Source: Epinephelus fuscoguttatus
Lineage: Eukaryota; Chordata; Actinopteri; Perciformes; Serranidae
Direction of reading: 5' to 3'
Assembly: GCF_011397635.1 (NCBI RefSeq)
Contig: NC_064767.1
Coordinates: forward strand, 19,518,537-19,582,536
DNA length: 64,000 nucleotides
The translations under genes and the position numbers were made by a program. Below the pieces are notes generated by a model. That model saw only the letters and a list, made by a program, of their open reading frames with translations. It was not told the origin of the DNA and did not search any database. Below are positions 1 through 15,713 of this stretch, piece by piece (the stretch's first letter is position 1; each line of letters opens with the position of its first letter).

Positions 1-3000
1 GTCCATTATATTATACAGTCTATGAGTGAGGCTAGCTGTTTCCCCTTGTTTCCAGTCTTTGTGCTTAGCTAATTAGCCAGTTGCTGGCAGCAGTGTACAA
101 ACATGAGAGTGGTGTCGATCTTCTCACGAATGAAATTGAATAAGAAGCCCAAGAGTAACAAAAATATTAACATCATGTCAAGAATAATGCATGGCAACAA
201 GAGCTCTCCACAGCTGCGACAAATATATCTGTGTGACATTATAACGGCAATGTAGTTATGCTACATTGTGTGGCATTGTGGTGCAGTTCAATGTAATTGG
301 TGAATTGATGGACAAAGATGAATTGCCTGGAGAATGATATGCATATATCTGTATTTTTGCAGAAACCTGATATCCTTTCTCTAAAACCCAAGGACACACA
401 CACACACACACACATGATTCCTCAGTAAGTGCACACACACTCACACACACACCTCCCAGTCTGGAGAGTACAGCATGGCTATCACATAGAGCATTCCATC
501 ATACTGTCACTCACATCTGCTGCCCTTTCTCATTACCGCACCCACCCGATTCTCCCTCTCTCCTTTACCTCCCCTTCAGCCAAGCCCCTTTACAGCCATC
601 CACATTATTCTCCCCTTTCTTCCCGCTCCACAGACTATCCTTCCACACTAACAAAAAATGAACAGAATTCCTGAGGATGTAGATGGGTGGTGTGGCGGCA
701 GGTGGGCTGACACGCTTTTACACCGGTCTGATGTCCTCTGAGTCTCAGACAGCATGTTCGCAGTCTGAAAAAAGGCCACAGAGTGGTTTCAATACACCTC
801 ACATGATTGAAACCGAGAAGTGATTTTTCACATGTGCACACTGGTTAGAGTGCCAGAACTAGACAGCAGGTATCATTTTTTCACCTCTCCCTGAACCCGT
901 GAAAAATGGATTGATGGAAAATACCATTGTTGTATTTCAACGACTATATAGTATATCCATGGGAGCTCTGTCTGTTTGGGCAGATGTAGTTTGCTGCAGT
1001 CTCTGATGGTTTTTTTTCCCTTCCTTCCTCTCCCTCAGTCTGCCGCTTCCAGAGAGGGATAAATGACAAAACCATGTCAGGCTGGTGATGCAAAGAGGAT
1101 AATTAGGATTCACGAAACACAGTTTGTCCTCAAAAGCAAATCACTTCCCTGGTGCTCAGGGGCTACCAAGGCACAGATCATTTTATATATCAGCACCTAG
1201 CAACTGGCAGATGGAGTGAACTTAGTGCAGGCTGCCAAAGCTGATAGGACACTGCAGGACTGCAAAATGAGCTGTGATGATTCCCCTGCTGAGGCCAACA
1301 AGAGAGACATACCTCATTAAGATGCATAGCATCCTCGAATGCCCGGCCACACTTTACAGCACCAAGTTGCCCCTTGCAAAAAAATGTTCACAGAGCCACT
1401 GAAAACATACAGTTTGGAGCTGATGGCTGCAAAACAAACAATGCCCAGCTTAGCAGTTACAAACCTGCATGTGGTAGAGCATCAAATATAAAACGGCTAT
1501 AAACAGAACTGTGTCCAGTTTCGAACCACATTGTTACACATCAATGAACTGGTACGCGCAATATTGCAACATGGAAAACAGCAAGATCATTGTCTTTGAC
1601 TTCTACTGCAGCCATTAACATGTGCACGGACGTGCTGGCAAAAGCACACAGTGAGTCATCAGGAATTCTGTCCATTTTCTCCTTATAATACCACAACTCA
1701 ACTCCCTGCATGGAGAGAGACAGGCCATTAAAACTGCACCTGTTGTGAGGGCGTAAACATGTGTTCCTCACAACCATCTATCATAAACCGGACTGCAAAA
1801 ACACTTTTGTTGTACAAACAGGCAGAGGAATATTCTCATTACAGAGCTCCTTCCTGCCCTAAAGGAAATCAGAGGTGAATATAGTGCTTTATTTGGTTTG
1901 ATTCGGCGTGCACGGGGATCCCTAGAGGCCCTCGGCACAGAATCCTGATGCTGAGACTGCAGCCGGCGTACAGTGTGCCTGCACGGAAGCCTGCATTACA
2001 TTTGCACCTCAATCCTATGCATCACTGATGTCTGAATTATCTCTCATCTCCATCCTCAACCCTTTATCGCTTATCAGTAACTCATCTTTTCAGTTTATTT
2101 CTTCCTGTTACTCTCCTAATAATTACCCTGCTACCTATCCTACTGATGTCATCCTCTTTGTGAGTGTGGAGAGATTTTGACTCGCCAGCAACGAAACAAA
2201 GCAGGGAGCTGGAAGATAAGAAAGAGGAGCAAGAAGACTGAGTGAGACACTGAAAAAACATGCTGCAGGGACACGAGAAGAGAGAGGGAGAGAGACAAAG
2301 ACAGAGCGGCAGAGACTCCTGGGACGGACCGACAGGGCTGTGGAGAGAGGAGCTTAATTTCCCAACACCATCTGTTACCAGTCCCTGGGTTGAAAGCTCC
2401 ACTTATGTCAAACCTCCCACAACCACACACCAGTAGAGCACCGCAGAGCTGCGAGAGAGAGACCCCACTCCTTTTTTCCTTTTTCTGTCCCCTTGCACCC
2501 TCTTTTTATCCTCCACACCTATGCAACCCACCCACTCTCATGCTCACCAACGTACACTTTAGCTGAGATAAATGAATCCGCCTGCTATTTTCTGGGTCAT
2601 AGCGGGTTTAGGATTCTGTTGAGGAAAACATAATGTATAATTACTCGGGCGCCAACATGTTGGATGTCCCTGCGCTCTGCAGAAAATTGTGTTTTCCTTT
2701 AATATATTCACCTTCACACCAGTTCACTGTCCACTTAATCAATGGGGTTCTTGATACAGTAACTCCTGTTTCTGTTGTGTTGGGAGTCCAAATTATCTTG
2801 ATAAACTGTCAGTGTTTAATCTTAGCCGGCTGGCATCGATTGAAGAAAAGCCCACAGGGGATGCTGGGTATATATAGGCCCTTCTACTGGGAAAGAAGGG
2901 CCCACAACTCAAAATGTGTCAATGGAAGTGCCTCCAAGCTACTGTTTTCCCTTTTTTTCCTGGTGGTGAAGGCACTGAGGACTCTGGTGGAGAAGTGTCT

Positions 3001-3798
3001 GGCCTACATTCAAGACCATGTAGAGGCATGAAAATATGTCAAATTGCAGGGATGAAGGCAATTATATATAATATGTATTACACAGAGCTTAAGTGCAGCC
3101 TCTAATAATAATGCACCTGAAAGTGAAGGTCACAAGTTATCATTTCTGGCACTCCAGCGCACGGCAGATTGTAATTTCTCTAGACATATGCCAGTATTCA
3201 TTATAAATAAAACAAGTGCTGTAACTTCTGTAACACTTTCACCTTTCTCTTCAGGTTCTTCTAGGAAATAAACATTTCTCCCAGTCTGAAACCAAAAAGA
3301 CAAACTCCCTAAAGACAGACCTGGTTGCAGCTCCCGCAGCTCCGACATGAGGAAACGCTGATATCCGTAAAAGAATGGGAGACATGGGAAGGCAGGGGGG
3401 TTACCCTGAGGACAGACCATTCCCTGGCATTTTAATCACTTCATTTACACACTCTCTCAGGGTATTTCTATGCAAATTATCTGAAAAGGTCACGCCGCAA
3501 AGAGGGATATCTGTTCTGTTCCAAATGGTGTTTATAAACAGAGAAAGGCAAAAGTCCACACACAGGCCGCCTTATCTGTGCATTAATACAATTTAGCCAT
3601 CAGGGACTCTGCCTCTAGGATGAACTGCTGATGAATACTTTATCCAACAGGTAAATACTTTAAGTAATGGCTCCAGTGTAGCTGACTGGATGTATTTTGT
3701 TGGGTGAAGGGAGTCCTCATGTGGCCATTTGGGTTACTACAGTTAGATATTTGAATAAATCTAAAACCATAACTCCAACATTTGCAGGTATGTTATGG
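1..3798. other. Gene-free stretch, function unknown
   Basis: I see no exon that translates into a protein I recognise on either strand. Open frames here are short, low in complexity and lack convincing splice sites. CA-rich simple sequence lies at about 393-453. The segment lies downstream of rps24 (minus strand). It could be intergenic DNA or a long intron of a gene whose exons lie to the left. Confidence 0.5.
393..453. repeat. CA/TG microsatellite pair
   Basis: Two interrupted CA tracts (about 394-414 and 430-453) are separated by about 15 bases. They produce spurious His/Thr-rich and Cys/Val-rich open frames on the two strands, which are not genes. Confidence 0.9.
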
Positions 3799-4072
3799 CA
3801 GTGGTTCTGGATTGGTGGGTGCCAAGTCCGTTCAGAATGGACCCTGAGTGACTTGTGAATGTGCTAAGTTTGTAAAAAACACACTTTATTTTGAAGTACA
3901 GCGAAGATCCAGCACAGAGCTTTCATTTTTATGTTCCGTCTCCTGCTGTAGAGTGAGCGAATGACAGGCAGCAAACTACCTCAATGACATGTCCAAATTC
4001 AACTGTGTGGACCTTAAATTAATGACTAAGGACAAATCAGGTCCCTGTGGCTGGACCAGTTGGGAACCACTG
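3799..4072. mobile_element. hAT-like MITE with perfect 8-bp TSD
   Basis: A 274-bp element begins CAGTGGTTCT and ends GGGAACCACTG, giving imperfect terminal inverted repeats of the CAGTGGTT type. It is flanked by exact 8-bp direct repeats TGTTATGG (3791-3798 and 4073-4080). An 8-bp duplication with CAGTGG ends is typical of hAT elements. There is no coding capacity. A related but diverged copy lies in the opposite orientation in tysnd1 intron 1 (about 41256-41573). Confidence 0.85.
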
Positions 4073-4701
4073 TGTTATGGGACACAAGATACCAATAAAT
4101 AAAGAAAAATTAAAATAAATGTACAAAATACACAGAACGTGCCTCAAAGTGGTCAGCATGTATTTTGATTAACACTCTAAGAAAATAAAATTAGAAACTC
4201 TTTATAATCACACTTAAGGGACTCCACTGGACATGACCAAACCTGGTTAATACCTGGGTGACAATAAGATCAGTTATTTGGCTGCTTTGATGTAATGTCA
4301 CTGCAAATCCACTAGATGTCACTATCAACGCAGTTCCAAGTCTGCAATTTGAGAAGCTTGAAGCAAATATTGCCTATCGTGTACTGAACACCAGCCTGGA
4401 TTCCCCAGATATGCAATAAACTAATATCACAGCCATGTAAGCAGCTTGTGCATAGCTGTCATTCAGCAGCCTACAAATACAACTTAAATCACCTTGAGTC
4501 GTGGATCCTGGCTGCCAACTGTCTGGTGTAAACACAAGCAGGAATCCAATCTTTCACAGAGACACTACAACACCTACAGACTTGTTTTACAGCCATGAGG
4601 CTTAAAAGATGAGCTGAACTCATAAAAAATTTAGGGATGAAATAAACGGTTCTTCAAATGAATATACACAAGGACATGTTTTTTTCGAATTTTTTCCAAA
4701 G

Positions 4702-4707
4702 TTTATT
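4702..4707 (-). other. rps24: rps24 poly(A) signal
   Basis: AATAAA on the minus strand, about 57 nt after the rps24 stop codon at the expected end of its last exon. Cleavage is inferred near 4680-4695. Confidence 0.85.
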
Positions 4708-4763
4708 TGATGACAATATACAAGAACATCTTGAGCACGGAGACCCTCCCTGGCTGTCCGGGC

Positions 4764-9431
<4,668 letters not shown>

Positions 9432-9470
9432 CTTGACGCCGGCCTCGCTCAGGGACGTAGAAAAGGAGGA
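9432..9470 (-). promoter_or_regulatory. rps24: rps24 5' UTR and probable TOP start
   Basis: Upstream of the ATG, the minus strand reads a pyrimidine tract (TCCTCCTTTTCTAC, 9470-9457) followed by a short GC-rich leader. A start at a C within this tract (about 9465) would give a 5' terminal oligopyrimidine mRNA with a leader of about 34 nt, as in vertebrate ribosomal protein genes whose translation is mTOR-controlled. The start site is inferred. Confidence 0.6.
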
Positions 9471-9904
9471 AGGACCAGCAGGCGGCCGGATTAATGCCTG
9501 CAGAGAAATCAACAGGCACGTACTGATGCTGCCTGACGGAAAAAAACGAAAATAAAATTTTAAATCGCGTTTTATCTTTGTTTTAATGAACGTAAGTACA
9601 TGATTATGTGTTTCAAATGCGTTACAAAGTAATGGGATATATAGCACTAGCGTATTATGGAAAAGTCTGATCATTTTTTCGCCACTAAAACGTTGTTTAT
9701 GTCAGTGTTCATGCCCACAGATCAATTACATGCACAAACTTTGAAGCAAAAACACAAGCTGGACCGTTTGGGTGTGTAAATGTAAAGTTTTTTTGTTTAT
9801 TTGTTTTTAATAAACCTTTTTTCAGAGAAGAAATCTGGCCATTGCCGTAATAATAACAATACTACTACTACCACTACGACTAATGATAATAGTAATTATA
9901 ATAA

Positions 9905-10110
9905 CTATAATAAACCCTATTCATAAAGCACCTTTAATACAAGAAATGCATTCATATGAAAATGGACATAATGGACATAAAACAGACAAACAAGGAAATT
10001 CAAGACAGAAGGACATTTATAAACAGTTTAAAACATGGATTAACTGATTCAACAATTTTCATTTTAGAGTGGTGGTGATTTCAGATCCTATTAATTGAAA
10101 TCTTATGAAG
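9905..10110 (+). repeat. Interspersed repeat, copy A
   Basis: Positions about 9977-10051 match 28271-28341 almost base for base in the same orientation, including AACAGTTTAAAACATGGATT and the following TAACTGATTCA. The left edge has the AGCACCTTTAATAC type of motif found in teleost repeats that carry a 'stored near CAAAGTGCTTTACA' end. It is a dispersed non-coding repeat; the family was not named with certainty. Confidence 0.7.
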
Positions 10111-10654
10111 TATTTTCTATTGTGTCACCTTTTAGGCCTTCTGACATCATTAACAATCAGAGTCTATAATTCCCAATGGGCGTAGACTCATCAACAGATA
10201 TTGAATTACTTAATAAGAGTCTTTCAGATTATCCCAGCATATCTTCTCAAGAGTTAACCTCACTGCAGGTATTGTCTGTGTCGGGTATGGCCCAAATGCT
10301 GCCCCAGAGTCTACCACCCATACAAACTCCTAAAATCATGACATCATAAAACCTTAGAATTTCAAATCCACAAATCGTAAAATCAAGTGAGATACATTTT
10401 AAAACAGTTGCAGCAGTGTGAAGCATAAAAAGAAAGACAACATTTAGTTGGTAATGGAGTACAAACAATACAAATTATAGACTGAGCGAAGAACTCAAGT
10501 GGAAAATGAATAAAATAACAATAAAATAAAATAGAATAAAAGTAAAAGGTCAGAGATCAAATCAGAAAATAATATTTATTTTCATTTTTTTGTAAATATG
10601 CAAAGCTTGTTTGGTTTTTATACATTTCAGATATTTCTTGAAAATTATGAACTC

Positions 10655-10740
10655 ATTCATATTTACTTTATTTAAATAGCACCTTATGAAACACTGTTAC
10701 AAAGTGCTGTACAATAAAAGTAAACACATTTAAAACACAA
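10655..10740. repeat. Fragment related to copy A/B repeat
   Basis: Contains TTTAAATAGCACCTTATGAAA followed by ACAAAGTGCTGTACAATAAA, resembling the start of the repeat at 28180-28250. It is short and diverged. Confidence 0.5.
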
Positions 10741-10979
10741 GGAGAATGAAACAAACTAAAATGTTATAAAATGTCACCAAAGCAAAAGATAAAATAAAGA
10801 AGGCCAAAAAATCAAGATAATAAATAGGAAATAAAATCAACAAGATAGTGATAAAATAGAGAGACAGCTCAGACAAAATGAGGATATACCTCCCTATAGA
10901 GGTACGTTTTCAGGAGATACTTAAACGAAGACAGTGTCTCAGACATAAAGACAAGGAAAGTGGTCTGGCATTAATAAAT

Positions 10980-11520
10980 CTGCATCAGTAAACACATTGT
11001 TTAGCCATAATAACTGAGCTATTGAACCCCATTTCCCTTTATTTATCCCCCATTAACACTCAAAATTGATATCATTATATTCTAAATTGGAAAACCTTTC
11101 TGGTATCCAATTTTGAAACATTGCCCCAAAAACATCTTATATAATAACATGCAAACAATGTTCTAAAGTTTCAATCTCAGTATCACAAAACACACAGCTG
11201 TTTTATCAATATTGAATCTTTGTCTTTGAAACACATTGCAAGGATGAATATCACTGAGGCCTATAATTTTAGTTTCTTTAGCTTTTGGTGACATAGGGAG
11301 GGTGAGGTATCTGGTCCTAATTCTAATTTCTTTAGAATAATATTTTAATAGATTTTTCCCTTTTAATGGTAAAGGGAAGAGAATTTTATTTGTGATTTTT
11401 CCTCCTCAAAGTCAAGTTGGTTTATATAAAGTGAGGGTAACTGTGGTAGTAACACCTCATATGGTAACATGCCTATCATTATATCAACCATTACTTTTGG
11501 GATTGCCTTGATAATCACTG
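10980..11520 (-). mobile_element. Decayed LINE, C-terminal zinc-knuckle region
   Basis: The minus strand around 11130-11200 translates as CVFCDTEIETLEHCLHV, matching the CxxC-x(n)-H motif after the reverse transcriptase of fish L1-like LINEs (pattern CxFCxxEIETLEHLFxxC). A stop codon and frameshifts interrupt the frame on both sides, so this is a dead 5'-truncated copy. The boundaries are estimates. Confidence 0.6.
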
Positions 11521-11535
11521 TAATGGAAAATTAAT

Positions 11536-11950
11536 ATGTAACTGTATAACCCATCCCTTGTATGAACTTTGCTTGAATGCCTTTTGTAAGTTGCTCACTG
11601 ACTGAACTCTTCAATGACTGTCTCCCATATAATTTAAAAATTCTTACACAATCAAACACCATACAGGATTTACAGGACAGTTTGTTTCATTCTGTTCTGA
11701 TATTTTGTTCTCGACTTAGCCTTTGCTCAAGGCTAAGTCGACTTGTTAACCACAGAACCGGTCCTAGCCAGTTGGCGTCCTTGCAGCCTCATGTACCTTC
11801 TTATCAGTTTCCTCCCTAACTTGTCTATAAAGGAGTCCAAGCGAGGATACCTTTTGTCAATACTCTGCAGACTGCCTGCCACTCTGTATGATTGTCTGAC
11901 CCTTTGTGCAAAGCATTAAAAGATTGAAAGACATCTCTGGTGTTTCAGAA
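11536..11950 (+). mobile_element. Possible solo LTR
   Basis: Features in LTR order: a TG start (about 11536), a TATAAA-like box (about 11826), an ATTAAA signal (about 11916) and an end reading CTCTGGTGTTTCA (about 11936-11948). No convincing target-site duplication or internal retroviral sequence was found, so this is tentative. It contains a perfect 13-bp hairpin at 11711-11741. Confidence 0.3.
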
Positions 11951-12401
11951 ATCACACTCATTAAGTGCATATATTTTTGGAAACCACACGACTGAATATT
12001 GTTTCTTTGCACACCTCACGCTGAAAACGAAAATTCCCACTTGAATCCTTGAAGATTGACCAAATACCTCTCTCCACCCAATCATGATAACATAATTATT
12101 TTCTTTTAAACAAGATGCATGTATTATTGAGCTGTGTTATAAATCAGTTTCCAGTATAGGAGGGCCTGCTGTGGAAAATATGAGGTATACTGTGGGTAGT
12201 CTCAGGTAAAACCAGCTGCAGTTCCTCTTTAGTCCACTAGGTGTCAGTGATGCAACAACTGCCAGTTCCATTCACTTCAGAGGATGAGGCAGTGAGATGT
12301 CAACAGCCTCAGTATTATCAATGTAATTAGAGATAACAGGAGGCAATTCATAATTTAGTTATGAAAATGTACAAAATATTTGTGTTTTGGATGTATGCAT
12401 G

Positions 12402-12955
12402 TCCAGGTCCACCTGTTGTAGGGGCCCAGGGCCTAATTTTGATGTTGGGCTCCTAGTGACTCCAACCTCCAGCCCCCACCTGCCACTTTTTGTACGCCGT
12501 GTATGTCAGTTAATACAACCTGGCCCCATGTAAATTAGATTCAACAAATGTTTATTTAGAAATATGCACTATGTTCACACACTATATGTAAAGAAAGTAT
12601 TAATTAAGTTAATTAAGTTAGTTTTAAATCATAAAAGAAGTTAAATATTGGCCCCTCCAGCCCATTTGATTTTGTGTTTCAGTGATGTAAATTCTCTTAA
12701 AATCTGCAATTCATCAATGTGAGTTCTTAATAACTTAATGAAAATGTTATTAGGTGGCGGCTTCAAATAAGCCCTCTGCACTGTATTTAATTATTTATTT
12801 TTCTTGCCTTTTTTGTGTTTTAATTGTACAAAATTATATTATAATCAAATTTCAAAAACCAGCTGACATACAGTGATTGTACAACATTTTGAGACCCCTT
12901 GGAGTCTGGGGCCCCACGGCAGTTGTCTTCTTTGCCCAGCTGGGAATCCAGGTAT
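12402..12955. repeat. 554-bp insert between 13-bp direct repeats
   Basis: The segment is flanked by GGATGTATGCATG at 12389-12401 and 12956-12968. It begins TCCAGGTCC and ends near ATCCAGGTAT, with GGGGCCC-rich motifs near both ends (about 12421 and 12910). The 13-bp length would fit a retroposition target-site duplication. No coding capacity or tRNA-like head is apparent. Confidence 0.4.
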
Positions 12956-13414
12956 GGATGTATGCATGAAGAAGACATATGTCATGTCATTATGAGGTCA
13001 CATATACCCGGTTAAATGCCGAACATAATTACTATATATTGCCTTTATTCAATCATCTGTGAGAGATATATCAATGGCTAGTTGTGTAAAAACATAGAAT
13101 TCTGTGAACGGGAAAATGAGTGGGTGCAATAACAGAAAATGTTTGCAGAGATTTTATTTTTAGTTTGTTAATGAGCACTTGTGATGTGACATTTCAGATG
13201 TGGAGAGAGGGCTCCACTCTGCTGCACAGCATGAATCAGAGTTACTGTGACAACATACTGACAAACATTGTGGTAAAACCATTCAGAAGAGATTCTCTTG
13301 CTCCTCAATGAAACTCAGCGAGAATATCAGTCCTCTGTAAGATATGTTAAATGATTCCATTCCTCCAACAGAGACAATGATAAACACAACCTCTTGTTTT
13401 CTTTGTTACGGAAC

Positions 13415-13420
13415 TTTATT
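13415..13420 (-). other. eif4ebp2: eif4ebp2 poly(A) signal
   Basis: AATAAA on the minus strand, about 2.3 kb after the stop codon. A long 3' UTR is also usual for vertebrate EIF4EBP2. Earlier cleavage sites within the UTR are possible. Confidence 0.65.
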
Positions 13421-14695
13421 GATCTTGCAGCAACAGTGTCCACTGGCATTGGAGTTTCATTTAAAATAAAGTTACTTAAAATCATAACAGAAAGTTACAG
13501 TAAGTTTGTTTCAAATCTCTTTCAACACACAATGTTAAGCCCTCATTGTCAAACCAAACTGATTTGAAATTATTCCGCAATCTGAATTTATGATGCCGTA
13601 ATATAAAGAGTTTTATCGCTAAAAATGTGCAATGCAAATCGGGTTCAAGCAACCCCTTCTATGTATTTGTCACCAAACATGGCCAGAATTAATTACAAAG
13701 CCAAAAAAGGAAAAAAAATGTTTGACAGACATCATTTCAGCCATTCAGTGGTTCCAGTCATACAGAGAAACAAACTTGTGGTGTGAATGAAACTTGAATG
13801 TAAAAATGGGAGCTTCATGGTGATTCATTTGCCAAGTTAGGAGCTGCTACTTGGACAGAGCACAATTAGCAGACAGGACTATGAGTGTGGTGTAAAAAAA
13901 TAATGAGCATGTGGCTTTTTCTTTAACCACATCACCACATCTGAACTTCAGAATCCCAAAATGCCATGTGTGCCATCACACTTCAAAACTTCACAGCTGC
14001 TTAAAGGAGGAAAAATAAATCTAAAACCATATAAATTTTCTGTTTTGCTCAATTGCCAAGTACAATGTCACCTGTTCAATGTTACAGTGAAAAAATAAAC
14101 ATCTGTTGGAAAGTACAAATTGATGACTAAGAACCTAGTTCTAGTTTTACTGCATCTGATGTAAAGTAAGGCATGGACAGACATGACACATGAAGAGAAT
14201 AAGGTAATGGATTAAGGACACTGGGGACAGATCTGTAGATTAAGGGAACAGCATCCATCTAGCCTGATGCAAACAAGGTCTTCTGGTAACAAATCCAAAG
14301 GCTCGACAGCACTGATACCCAAACGAATACCCTCAATACTGAGAAAGTGTTTTATAAAATAAAATGCATATAAAACATCTGGGTAGTTTCAAGTTTTTCT
14401 AAAAATCTTGCTCATGACCCAAAGATGACCACTGGAATATTTCCGCATTAATTTAATATTCAAAAATTACCCAACAGATGTTGAAGGGTTTTACCTGCTT
14501 TTTAAAGATCTATCAAATTACGAAAGCAAAAATCGCGCCGACAAGACAAACCAGTTTGGTCAAAGTGACATCAAATCTTGAGGAAAGTGTGTCGACTTTT
14601 CTCAGGAGCAGAGAAATGTGTAGTAAGATTCACAGAAAGGTCACAATAGTGATGATTCCATATTGATATTGATATCAATGTGCTGAACTTTTATT

Positions 14696-14904
14696 ACCTC
14701 CGCCAAGGAGGTTATGCTTACGGTTTGTTTGTCTGTTAGCAGGAATACAAAGACTACTGGCCTGTCGGTCATGAAACTTGGTGGAAGTGTGTACCATGGG
14801 CAATGGACGAACCCATTACATTTTGGAATGGATCCGAATCACGGAGCAATTTATTTTCTGCTTTCGTTAACATTGCGATAAGCACATTTGCGTTCGGCGG
14901 AGGT
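14696..14904. mobile_element. Short DNA repeat (ACCTCCGCC ends) in the eif4ebp2 3' UTR
   Basis: Begins ACCTCCGCCAAGGAGGTTATG-like and ends GGCGGAGGT, giving 9-bp terminal inverted repeats. It includes GAAACTTGGTGGAAG and TTTTGGAATGGATCCG, motifs I associate with a dispersed ACCTCCGCC/GGCGGAGGT repeat found in many animal genomes; this copy looks internally deleted. It lies within the inferred eif4ebp2 3' UTR, so it would be transcribed as part of the mRNA. Confidence 0.6.
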
Positions 14905-15713
14905 CTTCTAGTTCTAAAAGAAAGCATGTTCTCCACTGTTGGGATCATTTTATTGTTACGGAACAATTTAATCACGGCCTAAAGTCCATTTTAAAAAAAT
15001 GTTCTCCCCTGAAAATTGGAAACTCACACAGACTTGTGTTGGTACTGGAAATCAAAGTCTTGGAATGGCATGAAATCTTTACCCAATCGCAAAATAAAAA
15101 CACTGTGTCCCTTTGCATACCATCACGGGAAACTAAACAGACCAAACAACCGATAACAGATTGTGGAGCTTTTCAAGTAGTTCCAAAAACCAAAATAAAA
15201 AAAAGAGAAAAAAATCACTTAAATAACATGCTTACAAGGGTTTTCAAACCAGAGAGTGTGATGAATATCAAAGCGTTTGCCTGATTCTAAGGCCAGTACT
15301 AAAGAACGACCACTTCCTCCCCCAATTAACTTGGAATATTGTCAGTTTTACTGTGTGCTCTGTTAAAGATCTGAACTCACAGGAAGCTGTAAGATGAGCA
15401 CTGCGATCTGCTAATTGGACGATGTGTCTGGGTGGATAATATTCAGGTGTGCTCCCTTGTTTGTGTGGTTTGTACAGCTACTGGTAACCATGGAAATCTT
15501 TACAAAATAAACCCAGTTTCCAGAATTGGCCACACTGTACCGGTATGTATGATACACTGAATCCCCATGGTTTACACACATTACATCCAGCAGCGAGACA
15601 GAGAGCTAAAGAAGATGGCTGCCATGAGGGCTCACAACATTGGTTTCTACAAGCCAAGCCACTGGCACGGGTGATGCCAGGTCATTTGCTTTTGCTGGTG
15701 TCATTCCAGTCTG

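Larger units (their letters stand above)
9471..13394. other. Intergenic repeat-rich DNA between rps24 and eif4ebp2
   Basis: No gene was recognised. The stretch contains TAN-type trinucleotide sequence (about 9845-9915), old interspersed repeats sharing an AGTGCTTTACA-type motif, a LINE C-terminal relic (about 10980-11520), a possible solo LTR (about 11536-11950) and a 554-bp segment flanked by 13-bp direct repeats (12389-12968). Confidence 0.6.

Noticed and set aside
2082-2430. Leu/Ser-rich minus-strand frames as a gene
   Set aside because: Low complexity from a GAGA-rich plus strand; no splice pattern or known domain.
14769-14975. Minus-strand frame with KMIPTVENMLSF
   Set aside because: It lies in the dispersed ACCTCCGCC repeat and the antisense UTR; translation across such copies is a known artefact.
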